Shown: piece after piece, positions 58,181 to 64,000 of the stretch | How the letters are laid out: every line of letters starts with the position of its first letter | Position numbering within the stretch: the first letter of the stretch is position 1 | Source of the DNA: Abelmoschus esculentus | Taxonomy: Eukaryota; Streptophyta; Magnoliopsida; Malvales; Malvaceae | NCBI GenBank assembly: GCA_035048815.1 | Contig: JAUCBN010000012.1 | Coordinates: forward strand, 11,017,001-11,081,000 | DNA: 64,000 bases | Direction of reading: 5' to 3' | Translations under genes and position numbers: made by a program | Notes under the pieces: generated by a model | What the model was told of the DNA's origin: nothing | Database searches by the model: none | Seen by the model: only the letters and a program-made list of their open reading frames with translations

Positions 58181-59339
58181 TAAAATTTTGCTAATAGTTA
58201 TTTGCTTTTAGACTTAGTTAATATTATTATTCTTACACTTTTTGGTTTTTTTGACACTTTAATAAATTATTTAAATAAAACAAATGAAAAGCTACATTAA
58301 GCATTGAATAAATTCTTTACTATTTTATATAAAAAATATTAATTTTTTTATTGTTTTGAATGCAACAAATTTTATAGTAATTTATATTATTCCTATATTT
58401 ATTATCATTTCTATGTGTATTGTGTATAATAGTATATCAATATTTTTTAATTTAATGAATAATTTTTGTAGAAAAGAATGGTATATATTTTTAACGATTC
58501 AGATTCAATCATCTATAATAAAAAAAATATATTCTATTAAAAAATTAAAAAAATATGAACATATACTTTATATAATCACATAAATAAATTAAAAAATATA
58601 TAAAAAAACAATTTTTCATAGCCGTCGCTCTCTATTCTCTCTACCGCTGCTCTTCATCTTTATCGGGTTTCATTTATTCTATCTAATTTTAATGTTATGG
58701 TTATTTCCATAGAAAGTATTATAATTTTTTGTTTTATAGGGATTTTCTTTATGAATGTATTGTAATTATAATATTTTTTATAGATTTAATACAAATTCAA
58801 TAATAATTATAAAATTATAAATTATAAATATTATATTTTAATATTCGTTACGTGGTGGTTGCTAAAAATGTGATGGATGTTTCATAAATGATATGCCAAA
58901 CTACACACATTTGACAGCTTATGAATATGCAACAAGAAATGTTATTATATGCGATGGAGGGGTTGGTTGAGGGATGAAAGGGTAGTTGTATCTTTTAAAA
59001 TTTTAGATTTTTTATATGATTTAATTTTTATTTTTATTTTAAATTAAAATTTTATTCTTGTTATTCTATTTTTTTTTTTAAATTTTACATGTCTTGTTAT
59101 AAGTGATGAATTAAGATTTTCACGTCTTGTTGAGGTATCAACACCATTGATAAACCATTCTTGAAGTTTAGATATGCATTCAAACCGATTCACATGTATG
59201 TGTTGGAACACAATGTTTAACTTTTTTGTCAAATCAGGGGTGTAAGATTTATTTGTGGTTCATTTATTAGTATGCTTATAAATGAGATTGAATCATAAAA
59301 AATATAATTGGGACATAAAATTAAGTAATTTTACGTCTA
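58181..59339. other. AT-rich DNA with partner of 51475-52260
   Basis: 58490-59000 repeats text from left of OMT3 ('cgtggtggttgctaaaaatg'). The remainder shows no feature. Confidence 0.5.
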
Positions 59340-60150
59340 CATTGTTTTTATTCTGAATCGAGTATACACAACAAACCGAAAAAATTGTATTCTCCTTAAA
59401 AACGAAGCCCTTTTTCGTTCACAACAAAAAAACCGAAAAAGCTTTTACATTTTAAAGGAGAAAAAGATTCTAAAGGAGCCCTTTTATGGAAAACTCGGCC
59501 CTTTCCCTTTGCCTAGCTCACCGAAAACAGATCCAAGATGGATCTAAAGGCTTATTGCCGGCGTGGATAGGGTGAACAATGACGAAGAACTCGTTAGAAA
59601 GGTAAACCGAAAACCCTATTTCCTTGCGTTCGAACGAAAAAAGTCGAGGTATACCTCAAAATGTTTTCTTGTATTGATTGGAATGGTTGGGGGATCGAAT
59701 CCTTTACAATATCATTTGAATCCGTTTTTATAACCGGATTGTACATGAGGATAGAAAGGGGAAAATCCTAATTGCAAATGGCTTCTCTAGAATTTGTTTC
59801 GATGGCTCTGAAATTTGATGTACGTTCTGAAAATCTCTGCTATTGATGCCGAAATGCCTCTGATATTCCTGAATTGTTTGTTGGTTACGACTGTAATTGT
59901 GTGTGATTCCTTGTATTTCTTGTACGATTCTGATCTCTTTTGTTTGTTTTCGTATGTGGCAAATGGAGCATCAAAGGGACCACCGGTGGCAATCCGGCCG
60001 ATGAAATATGAGGGATCGATCGGGCAGACGAAAGGGCGACTGGGATACGAACCTTCTGGACCGTATACCCGACGTGCGCGTGGGGCGGTTGAAAGATCGC
60101 ACGTGGGTACGTGAAGGAACTCCATTAGACGCTTCTTCATCACTTGAGGA

Positions 60151-60177
60151 CCGTTAGATCAAAATTTGATCTAACGG
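60151..60177. other. Perfect 27-bp palindrome
   Basis: CCGTTAGATCAAA - A - TTTGATCTAACGG: 13-bp arms around one base. It occupies the same place in the LTR layout as the GTTGGATC/GATCCAAC hairpin in the three forward copies. Confidence 0.85.
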
Positions 60178-60616
60178 TGTAGATTGGGCTGCGCCAACAG
60201 AAAAGGGTGTTACGATTAGGGTTTACAAAACCGGTTTGGGCTTTAGGGGGCTGGTGTAATTATAACCGGGCTTGTAATTAATTTTTCCTTTGGATTTTTT
60301 AAATGTAAATGGACTGAATTATTATGAATAGATTTGGGCTTCTGCTTATTTAATTTTGTTGAGTTATTTATTTAAAATCTGATATATATAATAAATATAA
60401 TAATAATAGTAACAATAATAATAATAAAACCGATAATAATAAAGAAATGATAATAATAAAAATAATAATAATAACTAATAATAATAAAAACGAAATTAAT
60501 ATATATACATAAAAGATTAGATAGTAACATATAATATATATTTTTGATTTTTTTCAGCTTATAATAATAATTTATAATAATAATATTAGTAATAAGTAAT
60601 AAAAATAAGGGAAACC

Positions 60617-61968
60617 TGATGAGTGTTTAAAAAGACTATTATTTACTATTCTTTTCCTAAACAATATGTACTCATTACCCACTAATTTGAACTAATACAT
60701 ATATTTATTGTTCAATAATTGATATTTTGCTGTCACAACATATAAAGATGATATTTGTGAGAAAAGAAGACTTTATAGCTTGTTTTTGTGTAGTTGTAGG
60801 AATTACCTGTCGAGGAAGAAGCAGTGCCGAGGGCAGAACCAACGCTGAGGTAGCAGCATTGCTGAAGGCAGAAGCAATGCCGCGGCAGCAGAAGTTTCAG
60901 TACTGATGTTGGGCGATTGAAAGAGAAAAATAAGCTGAGAATGCCTGGACTTGAAGCGTTTGGATTGGAGCAGAGTAGAACGTGAAAAGACCAAGTCAAA
61001 GGCCACGAGGGAATAGTCTTCTAGATAAAATTAAACTTAGAAATATTATATTTTTATTACTTGTTTCCTACTCCAAGTTATATTCTACTTAGGAAAAGGT
61101 ACCCTAGGTCTAGACTATAAATACATAAGCCGTCCAATGTATAAAAGAAAGCTGAATTAGAGAAAGCTTTACCCTAAGAATTGTGTTCTTCAATACAATA
61201 TGTTCTAAGCTTTCTTAGGGTTAGGTGAAGGTTGTTGAATATTAGTGTCAGAAGATTGTATTTTGTTTCTTTGTTTCAATACAATAAGAATATCAAAGTT
61301 TGCTTATCCTATTGTCATTCTTTGTTCTTGCATTCAAACTCGAGAAATGAGCTTGTAAGTAATCCATTTATCTAGTATCGAGAGAGTTAGATTCACGAAA
61401 GGGGTAAGTGTAGTACTGTAGATACTAACTCGGTCTAAAGATAGGTTAAGAGTTTCAGCGGCTAAAAGAAGTGTGAGATTGGTTGGTGATTATATTTGAT
61501 TCACGCCAAGAGGTATCATCAAGGACTGGTCATCAATAGTATTTCGACTTAGAGATAAGCGAAATCACTTAAGGACACTTTGCTGAGCTTTGGTAATTTT
61601 GCCCAAGAGCAAGAGATTGTCGTGGCAAAGAACATTGTCACTGCCGAGACAGTATCTGCAGTACTACCGAGGCAGTGCAGTGCCATTATATTGAACAAGA
61701 ACAGATCAATCGAATCCACTATATGTCACAACTGGATCCTACCTATTCTCTCTATTCGTTCTCAACCTTTTATTTAAGCTTTTATTCTTTAGTTATTCAA
61801 TAAATCTTTTTACTTGTGTTTTTATTTTATTAACTTCAGGAGCAAGGAAGGAGAAGGAGGTATATTAATTACACCAGTTTCTGTGGAGAATGATATTCGA
61901 TAAATACTTATCATTATATTACTTAACGTGTACACTTGCACTTAAATACGCTTTTTATACACGCGTTA
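60617..61968 (+). mobile_element. Solo LTR nested in the inverted LTR
   Basis: Begins TGATGAGTGTTTAAAAAGAC, similar to the Athila LTR start. It has a TATA motif (CTATAAATACATAAG, about 61116) and ends with 'acacttgcac', 'acacgcgtta'. AAACC stands on both sides (60612-60616 and 61969-61973). The tail 'gatattcgataaatacttatc' is typical of Athila-group LTR ends. The final CA has changed to TA. No internal genes. Confidence 0.7.
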
Positions 61969-62240
61969 AAACCGAATAATAATTTAAGAAGTAGAAAAAG
62001 ATAAGGAATAATAAGCTTATTTTTTAATAATATAACAAAATATAATAGTAGTATTTTTTTAAATACACGAATATAGTATGTACATAATAATATTTTTTTG
62101 GATTTTTAATTAAAATCACATATATAACAATGAAGTATGTTTTGATATTTTTGGTTTAACAACTACAAGTCGTTATTGAGAATTAAAACAAAATTAAAAT
62201 CGGGTTTTAACCCCGGATAAAATTAGTGATTATAGCTGCC

Positions 62241-62737
62241 CCTCTTTGATTGTCGTTGTAAAACAATGATAAAGCAAAGACAATAAGCACTAATTTTATC
62301 CAATTTCCCTATTCGAAGAGTCTGATCTGAAAGCCCTTTCTCCATAATTCTGATTGCCCTTCCGTTCCTTGATCCCCTGATTAGCTTGCCCCGACCGGTA
62401 TCAAGACCACCTGCACACATTAAAAGAGAAATTTCAGAAGCGAACTTTGATCCTCTATTTAGATATTTTGAGCAAATTAGAAGATTCTGAGCTGTGGGTC
62501 CCCCCTCTATGAAACTTTAAGATCTGAAATGTTTGAAATACTGATCCGCCCCATATAGAACCAATCTCTGAAAATTTTCGAGTCTTTCCTATATAAAGCT
62601 CTTCACAAAAGTATTCTATTGAGTCTCTCCTACATGAAACCCTAAATATAAAATTCTGAGAATGTTGATCCCTTCTCCATAGAATTCGTATCTCTGAGAT
62701 GCTTTGATTTTTGATCCTTCATCTGACGGTCCTTCAC
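62241..62737 (-). other. Internal 3' region of inverted Tat-like element
   Basis: No coding frame. Pyrimidine-rich 'cctttctccataattc' and 'tgatcccttctcc' words recur, hinting at a degenerate repeat of about 60 bp. Assigned to the element by position only. Confidence 0.35.
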
Positions 62738-62902
62738 TTTGAACGTGTACCGTGGTGGAAGATCCCTCTCTTCGAGCGTATGTCGCGATGTATGACCCCC
62801 CTCTTCGGACGTATGTCATAGTGAATGGTCCCTCTCTTCGAGCGTATACCGTGATGGGCGACCCTTCTCTTCGAGCGTATGTCGCGATAAAAAGTGATAT
62901 CT
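62738..62902. repeat. 33-bp minisatellite, five units
   Basis: Anchor 'ttcgagcgta' (first unit 'tttgaacgtg') starts at 62738, 62771, 62804, 62837 and 62870: exact 33-bp spacing. Since 33 is a multiple of three, an 11-residue periodic frame is open on both strands (plus DPSLRAYVAM-like, minus RDIRSKRG-like). Confidence 0.88.
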
Positions 62903-63063
62903 TGCCTAGAGGCTCTCCACAGAAACATCGGTTCTTTGAGGTTGAGGAACCTCTATATGGTATCCCGATTTTTTATCGTCTTTCCTCACATTTTTTTCAT
63001 TTTTTTTATTTTTTGTCTCTTGCTGTTTTTATTTATTTTTTCTTTCTTTTTTTTTCGAATTTT
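62903..63063. other. T-rich spacer between tandem arrays
   Basis: Poly-T dominated (62985-63063) with no feature. Confidence 0.6.
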
Positions 63064-63510
63064 CTTAAGGAATGATCAAATTAAGAAATTTGAGTTTTAA
63101 GAAAAACATTCTTAAGAAATGATCAAATTAAGAAATTTATTTTAAGAAAAACATCCTTAAAAAATGATCAGATTAAGGAATTTGAGTTTTAAGAAAAACA
63201 TCCTTAAGAAAGGATCAAATTGAGAAATTTATTTTGAGAAAAACACCCTTAAGAAAGAATCAAATTAAGAAATTTGAGTTTCAAGAAAAATATCCTTAAG
63301 AAATGATCAAATTAAGAAATTTGTTTTGAGAGAAGCATTCTTAAGGAAGGATCAAATTAAGAAATTTGAGTTCTAAGAAAAACATCCTTAAGAAGGATCA
63401 AATTGAGAAATTTGTTTTTAAGAAAAACACCCTTAAGAAAGGATCAAATCAAGAAATTTGAGTTTTAAGAAAAACATTCTTAAGAAAGGATCAAATTTGA
63501 ATTTTAAATA
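63064..63510. repeat. Tandem array of alternating 47- and 45-bp units
   Basis: CTTAAG or its variants begin at 63064, 63111, 63156, 63203, 63248, 63295, 63340, 63387, 63432 and 63479, i.e. spacings 47,45,47,45,47,45,47,45,47. The long units carry 'tttgagttttaag' and the short ones 'tttattttaag' or 'tttgttttgag'. So the true repeat is a 92-bp dimer, about 4.5 copies. It may be the 3' tandem-repeat region often found in Tat/Ogre elements. Confidence 0.9.
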
Positions 63511-64000
63511 TAAAGTGGAATCTTACTTAAATAGTACTTGAATATCTTATAAAAAGATGGTATCTCACTTTAGAGAATACATAATATTTTATCTGGATGC
63601 CTCAATATTTAATCGTCTTGATACAAAAAAAGCTCTTTACCCCTAAATAACCAAGGGTTAGATGGCCTTCAGTAACCATGATCATGTAATTTGAATGACT
63701 TTTGATTCTTTGCTAAGATCCATGTCTTTTCTTGTCAAATTGTAGATCAAATCTTTGATAATCTTCAAAATTCTTGTTTAACAAATGAGCAAAATGCAAT
63801 GATGTCATGAATTAGAATACTCGTGATGCATGGATGTCTATCTAAAATGATGGATGAGTGTTATTTTTTCTTTTTTCTTTCTTCTTAGAGGATAGACACT
63901 CGCTTTCTATTTTATTAAGTTCATCGGGATTTCATCCTCGCTGGATCCTCATCCTTTACCTTGTCTTGAAAGGAGATCATCATCTTCTGCCAATCAGAAC
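63511..64000. other. Unidentified sequence to window end
   Basis: No gene or repeat unit recognised; probably the interior of the same inverted element. A T/C-rich run is at 63866-63888. Confidence 0.4.

Larger units (their letters stand above)
59340..62240 (-). repeat. Tat/Ogre-like LTR in reverse orientation, interrupted
   Basis: Its minus strand has the plan of copies A-C: a leader with 'aaccctaatcg', a Lys-rich short hairpin block, GATCTAACGG in place of GATCCAACG, then 'gcacacg'-type text. It ends near 62240 where a purine-rich tract ('caaagaggggcagc' on the minus strand) could be the polypurine tract, making this the 3' LTR of an element continuing to the right. Exact ends are unsure. 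An AAT-rich microsatellite is at 60384-60610. Confidence 0.4.

Noticed and set aside
59787..60143. 118-codon frame on the minus strand with CPIDPSYF
   Set aside because: Sits in the inverted LTR leader; no similar frame in the other LTR copies and no known domain.
60733..60999. Ser/Leu-rich frames near 'gcagtgccgagg' repeats
   Set aside because: Inside the solo LTR (60617-61968), created by imperfect GCAGYGCCG-like repeats; not convincing as protein.
1..64000. CRISPR array, bacterial operon or novel defence system
   Set aside because: The tandem arrays at 62738 and 63064 have contiguous units with no unique spacers, and all gene signals are plant nuclear or plant transposon types.

Overview
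This window looks like repeat-rich nuclear DNA of a eudicot plant. It has AT-rich intergenic DNA, spliced plant-type genes with TATA boxes and AATAAA signals, and plant LTR retrotransposons with tRNA-iMet or tRNA-Asp primer sites. It also has hAT, CACTA, LINE and SINE-like remnants. The three host genes closely resemble the grape resveratrol O-methyltransferase group. Repeat style and gene type would fit Malvaceae such as cotton, but that is a guess from memory.

Host genes: three tandem, same-strand (+) S-adenosylmethionine (SAM) dependent small-molecule O-methyltransferases. OMT1 (5062-7232) is split by a 963 bp solo LTR. OMT2 (28093-29287) is intact at 361 aa. OMT3 (53315-54495) is intact at 359 aa but has an altered SAM-loop glycine. 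Each has two exons, with the intron at the same phase-0 site just before the catalytic-His segment. OMT1 and OMT2 also share about 2 kb of upstream DNA, so they are the younger pair. All three share parts of a downstream flank. They would act in the cytosol on phenolic acceptors such as stilbenes, flavonoids or isoflavonoids. The substrate cannot be read from sequence.

Layout. 1-3044: end of a Tat/Ogre-like LTR (copy A), its primer site and AT-rich debris. 3045-8140: OMT1 with duplicated flanks. 8141-11826: decayed Ty1/copia element (-). 11827-15369: gene-free, with an AT-rich repeat and a SINE-like element. 15370-17381 and 20058-22124: two more Tat-like LTR copies, separated by an Athila-type LTR fragment and a LINE 3' end. 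22125-26061: gag-only copia-type element (-), whose right LTR is cut at the OMT2 duplication junction. 26063-29728: OMT2 unit. 29729-37258: hAT-like element with an 8-bp target duplication, carrying a nested gag-protease gypsy element (29935-36541, -). 37924-48385: Athila-like gypsy element (+) with a perfect 5-bp target duplication and decayed genes. 48391-53250: old flank, a relict LTR and unexplained DNA. 53253-57350: OMT3 unit, interrupted by a CACTA fragment. 57585-58180: foldback (MULE-like) element. 59340 to the end: inverted Tat-like LTR with a nested solo LTR, then 3' internal sequence with two unusual tandem arrays.

I found no rRNA or functional tRNA gene, no CRISPR array and no prokaryotic operon. 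The most notable points are the solo LTR that may behave as an in-frame intron in OMT1, the gene-conversion mosaic among the three methyltransferases, the deletion of the promoter from one LTR between short repeats, and an array of strictly alternating 47/45 bp units at the right end.
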